Source of the DNA: UBA2283 sp041658955
GTDB taxonomy: Bacteria; Patescibacteriota; Microgenomatia; UBA12405
Length of the DNA: 34,219 nt
Reading direction: 5' to 3'
NCBI GenBank assembly: GCA_041658955.1
Contig: JBAZZE010000011.1
Span: 1 to 34,219, forward strand
Part shown: piece after piece, positions 15,871-23,575 of the stretch
Numbering within the stretch: the stretch's first letter is position 1
Layout: each line of letters opens with the position of its first letter
Made by a program: the position numbers and the translations under genes
Notes under the pieces: model-generated
The model's input: only the letters and a program-made list of their open reading frames with translations
Told to the model about the DNA's origin: nothing
Database searches by the model: none

Positions 15871-17784
15871 ATGTCAAACAAAATCATCGGTATCGATCTT
15901 GGTACCACCAACTCCTGTGTCGCTGTCATGGAAGGAGGCACAGCCAAAGTAATCTTTAGTTCTGAAGGTCGAAACACTATTCCATCTATTGTCGAAGTTG
16001 TTAAAAAACTTGTCGGTGATTTGGCCAAACGCCAAATGGTTCTCAATTCCAAAAACACTGTCTTTAGTGTCAAGCGTCTCATGGGTCGCCGCATAGATGA
16101 TCCGGAAGTAGTCAAGACCATTTCTATTGCTCCTTACAAAATAGTTGCTGGTAAAGACAAAATGGCTTGTGTCGAGATCGAAGGTAAAGTCTATACCCCT
16201 CAAGAAATATCCGCCATGATTCTGAGTAAATGTAAGGCTGATGCTGAAAAATATCTAGGTGAAAAAGTCGACAGAGCCGTCATTACTGTTCCTGCCTACT
16301 TTGATGATTCCCAGCGCCAGGCAACCAAGCAAGCCGGAGAAATAGCCGGTTTAACGGTAGAAAGAATTGTGAATGAACCAACAGCTTCGGCACTAGCCTA
16401 TGGTCTTGATAAGAAAAAGAAAGGCATGGTGGCTGTTTACGATCTTGGAGGTGGAACTTTTGATATCTCAATCCTCGAAATTGGTGATGGTGTCTTTGAA
16501 GTCAAAGCTACTAATGGAGATACTTTCTTAGGTGGAGATGACTTTGATCAAAAAATTCTTCATTGGCTAATTGATAACTTCCAAAAAGAACAGGGAGTCA
16601 ACCTTGGCAACGATCCTCAAGCTCTTCAGCGTCTGCGTGAAGCAGCTGAAAAAGCCAAAATTGAGCTTTCAACTGCTCAGGAAACCGACATTAACCTTCC
16701 ATTTATCACCCAAAGAGACGGCAATCCTCTTCATTTGACCGTTAAGTTGACCAGATCTGAAATGGAGAAATTGGTTGATGATCTTATCCAAAAAACTATT
16801 GGACCTGTTGAAAAATGTCTTAAGGATGCCAAGGTCAGTAAATCAGAAATTACAGATGTGGTTATGGTCGGTGGTATGACCCGCATGCCTAAAGTCCAAC
16901 AAGTAGTTAAAGACTTCTTTGGTAAAGATCTTGATACCACCGTTAACCCCGACGAAGTCGTGGCTATCGGAGCTGCTGTTCAAGGAGCAGTTCTGACTGG
17001 TGAGGTCAAAGACATAGTCCTTCTCGATGTCACTCCACTAACCTTTGGAATCGAGACAGCTGGTGGCGTTCGTACCCCACTTATCGATCGAAATACTACC
17101 GTTCCTACCAAGAAATCACAAATATTTACCACTTATTCTGATAGCCAGCCTCAAGTCGAGATCAATGTTCTTCAGGGTGAACGACCTATGGCCGCCGACA
17201 ACAAGTCACTCGGTAGATTTATACTCGATGGGATCCCACCAGCACCTCGTGGTACCCCCCAAATTGAAGTTACTTTCGATATCGATAGTAATGGTATCTT
17301 GAGTGTGTCCGCTAAGGATAAAGGCACTGGCAAGGAACAACGCATCACTATTCAAAATGCTACCAACCTCAAAGATGAAGAGATTGAGCAAATGAAAAAA
17401 GATGCTGAAGCCCATGCTCGTGAAGACGAAGAAAAGAAAGGTCTGGCCGAGGCTAGAAATAAGCTGGATGCTACCATCTTCTCCGGCGAAAAGACTCTTA
17501 AGGACTTCGCTGACAAGGTCAAACCTGAAGATAAGAAGATTATTGAAGATAAAATTAAGGACGGTAAGGAATTGCTCGCCAAAACTGAAGTCAAACGAGA
17601 TGAGTTTGACAAGTTTAGTGAAGAATTCAATCAAATTCTACAAACAGTAGGTGCTGCCATCTATTCACAACAGCAACCTCCAGCAGGAGAGCCATCAGCT
17701 GAACCTCAAACAGAAGAACCAACTGATAAAAAGGCTAAAAAAGGTGCCAAACCGGAGGCTGAAGAAGGTGAAATAGTTAAGTAA
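15871..17784 (+). CDS. dnaK: Chaperone protein DnaK (Hsp70)
   Basis: The 637-aa Hsp70. The ATPase domain opens with IGIDLGTTNSCVAVMEGG and contains NEPTASALAYGLD, VYDLGGGTFDISILE and VVMVGGMTRMPKVQ. The interdomain linker is VLLDVTPLT. The substrate-binding domain and helical lid follow, ending in an acidic/lysine-rich tail (EPTDKKAKKGAKPEAEEGEIVK in outline). The ATG at 15871 starts the family core (MSNKIIGIDLG); the open frame upstream overlaps grpE. No Shine-Dalgarno sequence is present. It is transcribed with hrcA and grpE and ends at a terminator 7 nt past the stop. Confidence 0.98.
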   Translation: MSNKIIGIDLGTTNSCVAVMEGGTAKVIFSSEGRNTIPSIVEVVKKLVGDLAKRQMVLNSKNTVFSVKRLMGRRIDDPEVVKTISIAPYKIVAGKDKMACVEIEGKVYTPQEISAMILSKCKADAEKYLGEKVDRAVITVPAYFDDSQRQATKQAGEIAGLTVERIVNEPTASALAYGLDKKKKGMVAVYDLGGGTFDISILEIGDGVFEVKATNGDTFLGGDDFDQKILHWLIDNFQKEQGVNLGNDPQALQRLREAAEKAKIELSTAQETDINLPFITQRDGNPLHLTVKLTRSEMEKLVDDLIQKTIGPVEKCLKDAKVSKSEITDVVMVGGMTRMPKVQQVVKDFFGKDLDTTVNPDEVVAIGAAVQGAVLTGEVKDIVLLDVTPLTFGIETAGGVRTPLIDRNTTVPTKKSQIFTTYSDSQPQVEINVLQGERPMAADNKSLGRFILDGIPPAPRGTPQIEVTFDIDSNGILSVSAKDKGTGKEQRITIQNATNLKDEEIEQMKKDAEAHAREDEEKKGLAEARNKLDATIFSGEKTLKDFADKVKPEDKKIIEDKIKDGKELLAKTEVKRDEFDKFSEEFNQILQTVGAAIYSQQQPPAGEPSAEPQTEEPTDKKAKKGAKPEAEEGEIVK

Positions 17785-17791
17785 CTAACTT

Positions 17792-17823
17792 ACTCCCCGG
17801 ACCAATTTCTAGGTTCGGGGAGT
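17792..17823 (+). terminator. Terminator hairpin after hrcA-grpE-dnaK
   Basis: The arms ACTCCCCGGACC (17792-17803) and GGTTCGGGGAGT (17812-17823) form a 12-bp stem with one G-T pair and an 8-nt loop. The tail is AT-rich but not a pure T-tract, so it may be leaky. The last base of the right arm is also the first base of the next gene's -10. Confidence 0.65.
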
Positions 17824-17828
17824 ATATT
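17823..17828 (+). promoter_or_regulatory. -10 element for the small membrane protein-dnaJ pair
   Basis: TATATT ends 6 nt before the ATG at 17835, the same spacing as several other genes here, and predicts a leaderless mRNA. No convincing -35 is visible, because the upstream bases form the terminator. Confidence 0.4.
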
Positions 17829-17834
17829 TAAAGC

Positions 17835-18071
17835 ATGAAAAGTATAGAATTCCAAATTCAAAGTCTGCGACAAGATAAAATTATTTATGCTGTTGAAGCA
17901 GCTACTTTTAACTTAGCAGCTATCGTCGCTGTGAATTTATTCCTCTACCTTCATACAATTCGTCTTTACATAATTCTTACCGCTGGAGCAGCATTGGTCT
18001 ACACCGTTTATATGGCCCTTGGAAATCTGCAAAGATTGCGTAAAATCAAACAATTGGAAGCAAAGTTATGA
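17835..18071 (+). CDS. Small two-TM membrane protein coupled to dnaJ
   Basis: A 78-aa protein with a polar N-terminus, two hydrophobic helices (about residues 23-40 and 43-61) and a basic, coiled-coil-like end (LQRLRKIKQLEAKL). It is not recognised. Its TGA stop overlaps the dnaJ ATG (ATGA), so translation of dnaJ is probably coupled to it. This arrangement could place it in a chaperone-related membrane role, but that is inference from position only. Confidence 0.6.
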   Translation: MKSIEFQIQSLRQDKIIYAVEAATFNLAAIVAVNLFLYLHTIRLYIILTAGAALVYTVYMALGNLQRLRKIKQLEAKL

Positions 18072-18931
18072 AAAAAGATTTCTACGAAACTCTGGGTGTA
18101 AAAAAGGGTGCTAGTAAGGATGAGATTAAAGCGGCCTATCGGAAAATGGCCATGCAAAACCATCCTGACCGAAATAAGGCACCTGATGCAGAAGAAAAAT
18201 TTAAAGAGATAAACGAAGCCTACGAAGTTTTAAGTAACGAACAGAAAAAAAGTGCTTATGACCAATTTGGCCATGCCGCTTTTGACCCATCCTCTGGTGG
18301 TTTTGGTGGTACTACCCACACTTCTCAAAATGGACCTTTTAGCTATTCTTGGCAAAGTAATAGTGGTGCCAATCCTTTTGGTGGTCAGGAATTCGACTTT
18401 GGTGGATTTAGCAACCCTTTTGATATATTTGAACAATTCTTCGGAGCCAATATGGGTGGCGGCAACTCTCGGGCCCGACAGATACCAACTTACAAAATTC
18501 AAGTTAGTTTTCTCGATGCAGCCTTAGGTTGTGAAAAAGAAGTTGATATTGATGGCCACCGCCGCAGTATCAAAATTCCCGCTGGCGTTGACGATGGTCA
18601 GCGAATCAGATTCAATGAATTTATACTTTATATCGATGTATTACCCGATAAAATTTTCAAACGCGATGGTAATGATGTCTTTGTGAGTTTCGACATCTCT
18701 TTTGCTGATGCTGCCCTAGGTACCGAAATCGAAGTGCCTACCTTACAAGAACCTTTAAAGATTCGGGTCAAACCTGGGACTCAACCGAGTACTTTGGTTA
18801 GATTACGTGGTAAAGGGATTCGTGATGTAAATGGATATGGTCAGGGTGATCTCTATATTCGTCTCAATATTGTCGTTCCCTCTAGGCTGAACGCTCGCCA
18901 AAAAGAGCTTATTCGGGAACTAGGACTTTAG
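18068..18931 (+). CDS. DnaJ/CbpA-type J-domain co-chaperone without zinc finger
   Basis: A 287-aa Hsp40 that would stimulate DnaK ATPase. The J-domain is at residues 1-70, with the essential HPD motif in MQNHPDRNKAP. A G/F-rich stretch follows (about 70-130: GGFGGTTH, GANPFGGQEF, GGFSNPFDIFEQFFG), then the C-terminal peptide-binding barrels (YKIQVSFLDAALG, VRLRGKGIRD and GDLYIRLNIVVPSR). The four CXXCXGXG zinc repeats of classical DnaJ are absent, making it a class II (CbpA-like) protein. Its own gene unit lies just after the dnaK terminator. Confidence 0.93.
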   Translation: MKKDFYETLGVKKGASKDEIKAAYRKMAMQNHPDRNKAPDAEEKFKEINEAYEVLSNEQKKSAYDQFGHAAFDPSSGGFGGTTHTSQNGPFSYSWQSNSGANPFGGQEFDFGGFSNPFDIFEQFFGANMGGGNSRARQIPTYKIQVSFLDAALGCEKEVDIDGHRRSIKIPAGVDDGQRIRFNEFILYIDVLPDKIFKRDGNDVFVSFDISFADAALGTEIEVPTLQEPLKIRVKPGTQPSTLVRLRGKGIRDVNGYGQGDLYIRLNIVVPSRLNARQKELIRELGL

Positions 18932-18940
18932 TTCCATTTC

Positions 18941-18949
18941 TGGTATAAT
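18941..18949 (+). promoter_or_regulatory. TGn-extended -10 promoter upstream of nusA
   Basis: TGG immediately followed by TATAAT (18944-18949) matches the TGn-extended -10. Initiation would be near 18956, giving a leader of about 64 nt before the nusA ATG at 19020. No good -35 is visible, as is common for extended -10 promoters. Confidence 0.6.
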
Positions 18950-18976
18950 CCCTTAGTTAGTTGTGTTAATTGGAAT

Positions 18977-19000
18977 GGGGGACTTGTCGTCCCCTTTTTT
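18977..19000 (+). terminator. Intrinsic terminator between promoter and nusA (possible attenuator)
   Basis: The arms GGGGAC (18978-18983) and GTCCCC (18989-18994) form a 6-bp GC-rich stem with a 5-nt loop, followed directly by six T residues. It is downstream of both the dnaJ stop and the extended -10 promoter, so it can end the dnaJ mRNA and also attenuate nusA transcription. Confidence 0.75.
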
Positions 19001-19019
19001 ATTAACAAAAATAAAAAAT

Positions 19020-20006
19020 ATGGATATTAAAAAACTACCAAAAACTGAATTCGCTGCCGCCGTCGCTCAAATCGCCGGTGAACGTAATATTGATCCTCAG
19101 GAAATTCTTGATGCCATTGAACAAGGTTTAATCTCCGCCTACAAGCGTGACCAAAAAGAACATGGTAATTTAGTCAGTGATGAGGCTACATTTGAAGTCG
19201 AAATCACTCCAAGTAGTGGCTCTTTCTCCATATTTCAAACCGATGGTGATAAGCGAGTGGATGTTACTCCTCCGGGTTTTGGTCGAATTGCGGCTATGAC
19301 AGCCAAGCAAGTCATCGATCAAAAAATTCGTGAAGCAGAAAGGGGTACTATTATCGCTGAATATCAACGAAAATTAGGTTCACTCGTGGCTGGAGTTGTT
19401 CTTCATATGGATCCTTATAAAACCAATGTTGGTATTGGAAAAACTGAAGCTATTCTTCCTAAAGATGAGCAAATTCGTAATGAAAATCTTAATTTAGGTG
19501 ACAAGAAACTTTTTCTCCTAAAATCAATCTCTGAAGATGAAACTGGTCGTAAAGAAATTATTCTTTCCCGAAAGGATCCTGATTTCATCAAAGAATTATT
19601 CTCCCGAGAAGTTCCTGAGGTCGGTAACCGCACTGTCATCGTCGAAAAAGTTGCCCGATCTTCTGGTGAACGTACTAAGGTTGCCGTCTCTTCTTCCCAA
19701 CCAGGAGTAGACCCAGTTGGATCTTGTATTGGCCAAAAAGGAAGTCGTATTCAAGCTGTTCTTGGTGAACTTCCTAGTATTGAAAAAGTCGATGTTATTG
19801 CCTATTCTAAGAGTCTTCAGCAATTCATTGCTAATGCTCTTTCGCCAGCTGAAAACGTCAAAGTAATCTCCATTAAAGATGGTTTAGCAGTAGTCGAAGT
19901 ACCTGAGGATCAATTAGCTTTAGCTATTGGTGCTGGTGGTGAGAATGTCCGACTTGCTGGAATTCTTTGTGACCTCGAAATCAAAGTCCAAGGAGCCAAA
20001 AACTAA
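19020..20006 (+). CDS. nusA: Transcription termination/antitermination factor NusA
   Basis: A 328-aa RNA polymerase-binding factor that acts in pausing, termination and antitermination. Domains: N-terminal domain (AAAVAQIAGERNIDPQEILDAIEQGLISAYKR), an S1 domain (GSLVAGVVLHMDPYKTNVGIGKTEAILP in outline), KH1 (DPVGSCIGQKGSRIQAVLGEL) and KH2 (AIGAGGENVRLAGIL). It ends right after KH2, without the C-terminal acidic repeats of E. coli. The ATG at 19020 starts the family core. The frame stays open upstream to an ATG at 18975, which would add 15 residues and read through the terminator hairpin. infB follows after a 166-nt gap. Confidence 0.95.
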   Translation: MDIKKLPKTEFAAAVAQIAGERNIDPQEILDAIEQGLISAYKRDQKEHGNLVSDEATFEVEITPSSGSFSIFQTDGDKRVDVTPPGFGRIAAMTAKQVIDQKIREAERGTIIAEYQRKLGSLVAGVVLHMDPYKTNVGIGKTEAILPKDEQIRNENLNLGDKKLFLLKSISEDETGRKEIILSRKDPDFIKELFSREVPEVGNRTVIVEKVARSSGERTKVAVSSSQPGVDPVGSCIGQKGSRIQAVLGELPSIEKVDVIAYSKSLQQFIANALSPAENVKVISIKDGLAVVEVPEDQLALAIGAGGENVRLAGILCDLEIKVQGAKN

Positions 20007-20172
20007 ACATTGTAGCCGAATACGGAGAATATAAACAGGTTCTTAGGATTTCCCCCTATTTTGGTATATAATTCATAGATTTTCCGATTTACTGATTTAT
20101 CCAAAAATCATAAATCATATTTTATAGATCTTTTATATAGGTATATAAAATATCATTTATGGTATCAAAACT
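20007..20172 (+). promoter_or_regulatory. nusA-infB intergenic region with promoter and AT-rich leader
   Basis: TATAAT at 20067-20072 gives a likely start near 20079 and a leader of about 95 nt. The leader is strongly AT-rich and holds a dyad whose 9-nt arms (20131-20139 and 20142-20150) read TTTTATATA and TATATAAAA around a GG centre. No coding frame of any length and no known riboswitch were recognised. There is no Shine-Dalgarno sequence before the infB ATG. Confidence 0.5.
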
Positions 20173-21603
20173 ATGCCAGAAAATACCAATAAATTCCGAC
20201 CACCAATTGTTGCCGTTATGGGTCATATCGACCATGGCAAAACTTCACTCTTAGACAAGATTCGTCATGCTACTGTGGCTGCCAAGGAAGCCGGTGGTAT
20301 TACCCAACATATCAACTCATATCAAACTGAAGTCAGTCTGAAAAATGGTAAAAAAGGCAAAATAACCTTTATTGACACCCCTGGCCACGCTGCTTTTTGT
20401 AATATGCGGGTTCGTGGAGCCAATGTTACTGACTTGGTAGTTTTAGTAATTTCTGCGGTTGATGGTGTCATGATCCAAACCAAAGAGTGTATTGCTGAAA
20501 TCAAAAAGTCCTCTCTTCCGGTAATCATTGCCATGAACAAGATTGATCTTGATGGTTCTTCACCTGAAAAAATCAAAGGCCAACTAGTTGAAGCCGATTT
20601 GACTCCTGAAGATTACGGTGGACAAGTTCCTGTAATCCCTGTTTCCGCCAAAACTGGTGCTGGAATCGATGAACTTTTGGAAAGCATTTTACTTCATGCT
20701 GAAATTATGGAACTAGAAAATCACCCTGAGTTACCATTAGAAGCCAGTATTATTGAATCTAAACTCGACAAAGCTCGAGGTCCAGTTGCTTCAGTTATCG
20801 TTAAAAACGGTACTCTCCACCTTGGTGATGTAGTTTACGCCCATGACATTTTTTGCAAAATTAAAGCCATGTTGGATTCATCTGGCAAGCCAATCACTGA
20901 AGCCTTTCCCTCAACCCCAGTCGAAATTCTCGGTTTTGAAAAAGTCCCAGCTGTTGGTTCACTTATCACTCCGGTCAAGTTCGAAAAAGTTGTTGTAGAA
21001 GCAAAAAAGGCCAATCCAGCCAATTCTGACTTAATCCAACTACCTATAGTTATCAAAGCCGACGTTGAAGGAACTCTTGAAGCGCTTAAGAATAGTTTTA
21101 GCGATGATGTTCGGGTTATTTCCGCTTCTGTTGGCGCAGTCACTGATAACGATATCTTTTTAGCTCAAGCCGCCAAAGCCCAAGTCTTTGCTTTCAATGT
21201 TAATGTACCTCGTTTTATCCAGAACCTTGCAGAGAACCAAAAGGTAACCATAATACAGTCAAAAGTCATTTACGAAATTATTGAGAATATTCAGTCTCAA
21301 GTATTAAAGATGATGGATCCTACCATTGAAGAAACTATTCTAGGTGAGGGGACTATTATTGCCGAGTTCAAGATTGATAAAGTCCGTATTGCTGGAATCA
21401 AAGTAACTAAAGGTGAATTCACCAAAGGTGACTTGATTCATTTACGTCACGATGAAAAAATAACCAAAGACACAAAAGTTGATGGTATCCATCAAGCTAA
21501 GAGCATCGTCGAGAAAGTTAAGGTTGGGGCTGAGTGTGGCATGACTTTTAAGCCTTATGTTGACTTTAAGATAAACGATGTTATAATATCCTATAAGAAA
21601 TAA
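20173..21603 (+). CDS. infB: Translation initiation factor IF-2 (short form)
   Basis: A 476-aa GTPase that brings initiator tRNA to the ribosome. The G-domain is near the N-terminus: G1 GHIDHGKTS, the AGGITQHI switch segment, G3 DTPGHAAF, G4 NKID and G5 SAK. The later domains follow, with GPVASVIVKNGTLHLGD, DVEGTLEALKN and the C-terminal EETILGEGTIIAEFKI then IAGIKVTKGEF. The long N-terminal extension found in E. coli and B. subtilis IF-2 is absent, leaving only 15-20 residues before the G-domain. The DHH-like gene starts 2 nt downstream. Confidence 0.96.
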   Translation: MPENTNKFRPPIVAVMGHIDHGKTSLLDKIRHATVAAKEAGGITQHINSYQTEVSLKNGKKGKITFIDTPGHAAFCNMRVRGANVTDLVVLVISAVDGVMIQTKECIAEIKKSSLPVIIAMNKIDLDGSSPEKIKGQLVEADLTPEDYGGQVPVIPVSAKTGAGIDELLESILLHAEIMELENHPELPLEASIIESKLDKARGPVASVIVKNGTLHLGDVVYAHDIFCKIKAMLDSSGKPITEAFPSTPVEILGFEKVPAVGSLITPVKFEKVVVEAKKANPANSDLIQLPIVIKADVEGTLEALKNSFSDDVRVISASVGAVTDNDIFLAQAAKAQVFAFNVNVPRFIQNLAENQKVTIIQSKVIYEIIENIQSQVLKMMDPTIEETILGEGTIIAEFKIDKVRIAGIKVTKGEFTKGDLIHLRHDEKITKDTKVDGIHQAKSIVEKVKVGAECGMTFKPYVDFKINDVIISYKK

Positions 21604-21605
21604 TA

Positions 21606-22496
21606 ATGAATAGATCAGACACTAATCTGTTTGCTTCTACTCAATCTATTAATTATTCTGTTGTAAAGCAGGCCAACATGAAAAATTATAATGTTACTGA
21701 TATTCAGTCTTTAGTAAGTGGAGCCAAATCAGCTCTAATCGTTGCTCCTACTCTTAGTGTTGATAGTATAGGTGCCGCCTTGGGTTTGGCTATAGCTCTT
21801 AAAAAGAAAGGTAAAGAAGTCCGTGTCTATTGTCCCCAAAAAACTGATCAGAACTATAGTAAGTTAAGTGGTCTTGAATTGATTTCTGAGACTATTTCCA
21901 CTAGTGACCTAATGGTCTCTTTGGAATATCCTTTAGATCAAATCGAACAAGTTTCCTATAACGATGATGGTGGGCGATTAAACTTGGTTGTTAAGACCAA
22001 AACTGGTGCACCAAAAATCGATAACGACAAAATCATCATTAACAATGATGGAAGTGGTGCTGATGTCTGCTTTATGCTAGGTGATGAAACTGCTCTAGGT
22101 GCCAATGCTAGTATTACTAGTAAAGGTAACTGGATTTATATTTCACCTACAAATACTTCAAAAGCTTGGGCAAAAGCCTCACTAATTGATCCTGATGCTC
22201 CATTTTCCGAGATCTTCACTTTCCTCTTGCCAATGATTGGCCTTGAGTTGGATATTGATTCAGGTAAAGATCTTTTGATCGGACTTAGAGTTGCGACTCA
22301 GTCTTTCTCTGTCAACGTATCTCCAGAAAGCTTTGAAGCTGGCGCTATCTGTCTAAGAGCTACTCAACCAGAAACCCCAGCTGCCCCAACAGCTCCAGTC
22401 AATCAAGTTCCAATTGAGAACATTGAAAAATCCGGTGGAATCACTCCTGGATTGATGTCTAATCCCATCCAGCCCAATCCTACTCCTACCGCCTAA
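21606..22496 (+). CDS. DHH-like (RecJ/NrnA-type) protein, probably catalytically inactive
   Basis: A 296-aa protein directly after infB, where many bacteria have an nrnA-type DHH phosphoesterase. Residues about 40-75 (ALIVAPTLSVDSIGAALGL, then AIALKKKGKEVRVYCP) look like the first DHH strand-helix. However, the usual metal-binding pattern H-x-x-PDGDA is reduced to PTLSVDS, and no DHH triplet is visible later. The C-terminal 50 residues are proline/alanine-rich (PETPAAPTAPVNQ), suggesting a flexible tail. A scaffold or regulatory role is possible. ATG 21678 is an alternative start. The family call is tentative. Confidence 0.55.
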   Translation: MNRSDTNLFASTQSINYSVVKQANMKNYNVTDIQSLVSGAKSALIVAPTLSVDSIGAALGLAIALKKKGKEVRVYCPQKTDQNYSKLSGLELISETISTSDLMVSLEYPLDQIEQVSYNDDGGRLNLVVKTKTGAPKIDNDKIIINNDGSGADVCFMLGDETALGANASITSKGNWIYISPTNTSKAWAKASLIDPDAPFSEIFTFLLPMIGLELDIDSGKDLLIGLRVATQSFSVNVSPESFEAGAICLRATQPETPAAPTAPVNQVPIENIEKSGGITPGLMSNPIQPNPTPTA

Positions 22497-22504
22497 ATAT
22501 AAAT

Positions 22505-22813
22505 ATGATTCTAATAGGTCAAGTAGATAGACTAAAGAAGATAGCCGAAGCTACCAAGCAAACTGTTTTAGCAAACGTTACTGGTACTGAATCATTTCCT
22601 CCTGAACAAAGTATCTACGAGAAAGCTGGTGTACCCCGCCCAGGAAATCGGGTTGCTGATCTTGGTCAATACATTTTAGATGTCAACGTCGGTGGTACTG
22701 TAGGATTAGTCATGGCTGGTAAAGACTTGGTTGTGGCCACAGGTAGTGCTCTAGTCATTAGAAGCAAGCCACGTTCCCAAAGCGAAAAAGAAACAGATAT
22801 TTGGAAAACTTAA
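22505..22813 (+). CDS. Small hypothetical protein downstream of the DHH-like gene
   Basis: A 102-aa protein starting 8 nt after the preceding stop, likely in the infB operon. I do not recognise it. It has a helical N-terminus (VDRLKKIAEATKQTVLANV), a proline-containing middle, and a beta-rich hydrophobic part (GGTVGLVMAGKDLVVATGSALVIRSK), then a charged tail. There is no signal peptide or clear membrane helix. Its reality rests on strand, spacing and length. Confidence 0.5.
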   Translation: MILIGQVDRLKKIAEATKQTVLANVTGTESFPPEQSIYEKAGVPRPGNRVADLGQYILDVNVGGTVGLVMAGKDLVVATGSALVIRSKPRSQSEKETDIWKT

Positions 22814-22899
22814 TATGCCAACTGGTTGTCTTTATTCGACCAATATTAATAAACATTAGTTATGCGTCGAAGATGATGCTCCTATAATTAGATAGTCAT
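22814..22899 (+). promoter_or_regulatory. Short spacer with weak hairpin and -10 for the next small gene
   Basis: TGGTTG and CGACCA (in 22824-22846) can form a 6-bp hairpin with no T-tract, at best a weak terminator. TATAAT at 22883-22888 ends 11 nt before the ATG at 22900, predicting a leader of about 5 nt. Confidence 0.4.
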
Positions 22900-23157
22900 A
22901 TGGCAGAATCCGATGATGACTTAAGAAAACAAATTGCCGCCGCAGCCGATAATCTCATTCATCAGATAGTTACTCAGAACGCCCCGGGTGCTTGTCCTGA
23001 AAGAACCATCATCCATAATGCCCGAATATCTTTCTATATGGAAACACTTTCAGCTATTTTCAGTTGTCCCGGACATGCAAACATGCCGGTATGTCGCGAG
23101 TGTAAAATCAAGGGTTCGTTTCAGGTTGGAATACCTCGTGGTAAAAACGTCATGTAA
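22900..23157 (+). CDS. Small four-cysteine hypothetical protein
   Basis: An 85-aa protein with an acidic N-terminus (MAESDDDLRKQI), a helical middle, and four cysteines: one in GACPERT and three in SCPGHANMPVCRECK, giving C-X8-C-X2-C at the end. With nearby histidines this could hold a zinc ion. I do not recognise the family. It has its own -10 upstream and is followed by the rpsO promoter, so it is probably a single-gene unit. Confidence 0.5.
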   Translation: MAESDDDLRKQIAAAADNLIHQIVTQNAPGACPERTIIHNARISFYMETLSAIFSCPGHANMPVCRECKIKGSFQVGIPRGKNVM

Positions 23158-23186
23158 TTTTCTAAACTGCCGGTAATGGCTGTATA

Positions 23187-23270
23187 TGATATAATCCGTC
23201 TGTACTTAAATCGGTCATTTGGGAGCCATTCCAAATCATTAATTTTTCACCGAATTAAGCACTTCTAATC
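23187..23270 (+). promoter_or_regulatory. Extended -10 promoter and structured leader of rpsO-pnp
   Basis: TGA then TATAAT (23190-23195) forms a TGn-extended -10; the leader is about 69 nt. It contains a hairpin with arms ATTTGG (23217-23222) and CCAAAT (23231-23236) and an 8-nt loop. S15 represses its own mRNA through leader structures in several bacteria, so an autoregulatory site is plausible. The fold does not obviously match a known S15 leader class. Confidence 0.5.
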
Positions 23271-23540
23271 ATGGCATTAACTACTGAAGAGAAAAAAGAC
23301 ATTATTACTAAGTACGCCCAAGCTAAGGGTGATACCGGTTCCCCAGAAATTCAAGTTTCCATTTTGACCAAAGAAGTCGAAAAACTTCAAGGCCATCTCG
23401 GTGACAACAAACACGATTCCCCAGCCAAGCGTGGACTTCTTAGCAAAATTGCTAAGCGCCGACGACTTCTCCGCTACCTTTCCGCTCACAATCCTGAACG
23501 TTACTCTAAGATCATCAAAGACCTCGGCCTTAAGAAATAA
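23271..23540 (+). CDS. rpsO: 30S ribosomal protein S15 (uS15)
   Basis: An 89-aa primary 16S rRNA-binding protein of the small subunit platform. Seen: GDTGSPEIQVSILTKEVEKLQGHL, then the rRNA-binding segment HDSPAKRGLLSKIAKRRRLLRYL and the terminal ERYSKIIKDLGLKK. The length is exactly typical. It is followed after 35 nt by pnp with no terminator between, the widely conserved rpsO-pnp order. Confidence 0.98.
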   Translation: MALTTEEKKDIITKYAQAKGDTGSPEIQVSILTKEVEKLQGHLGDNKHDSPAKRGLLSKIAKRRRLLRYLSAHNPERYSKIIKDLGLKK

Positions 23541-23575
23541 GATACAATTAGGGATATTATTAAATTTATTTTTAC

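Noticed and set aside
17206..17634. 142-aa minus-strand open frame inside dnaK
   Set aside because: It lies fully inside a clear Hsp70 gene and has no family features; it is a mirror of dnaK codon usage.
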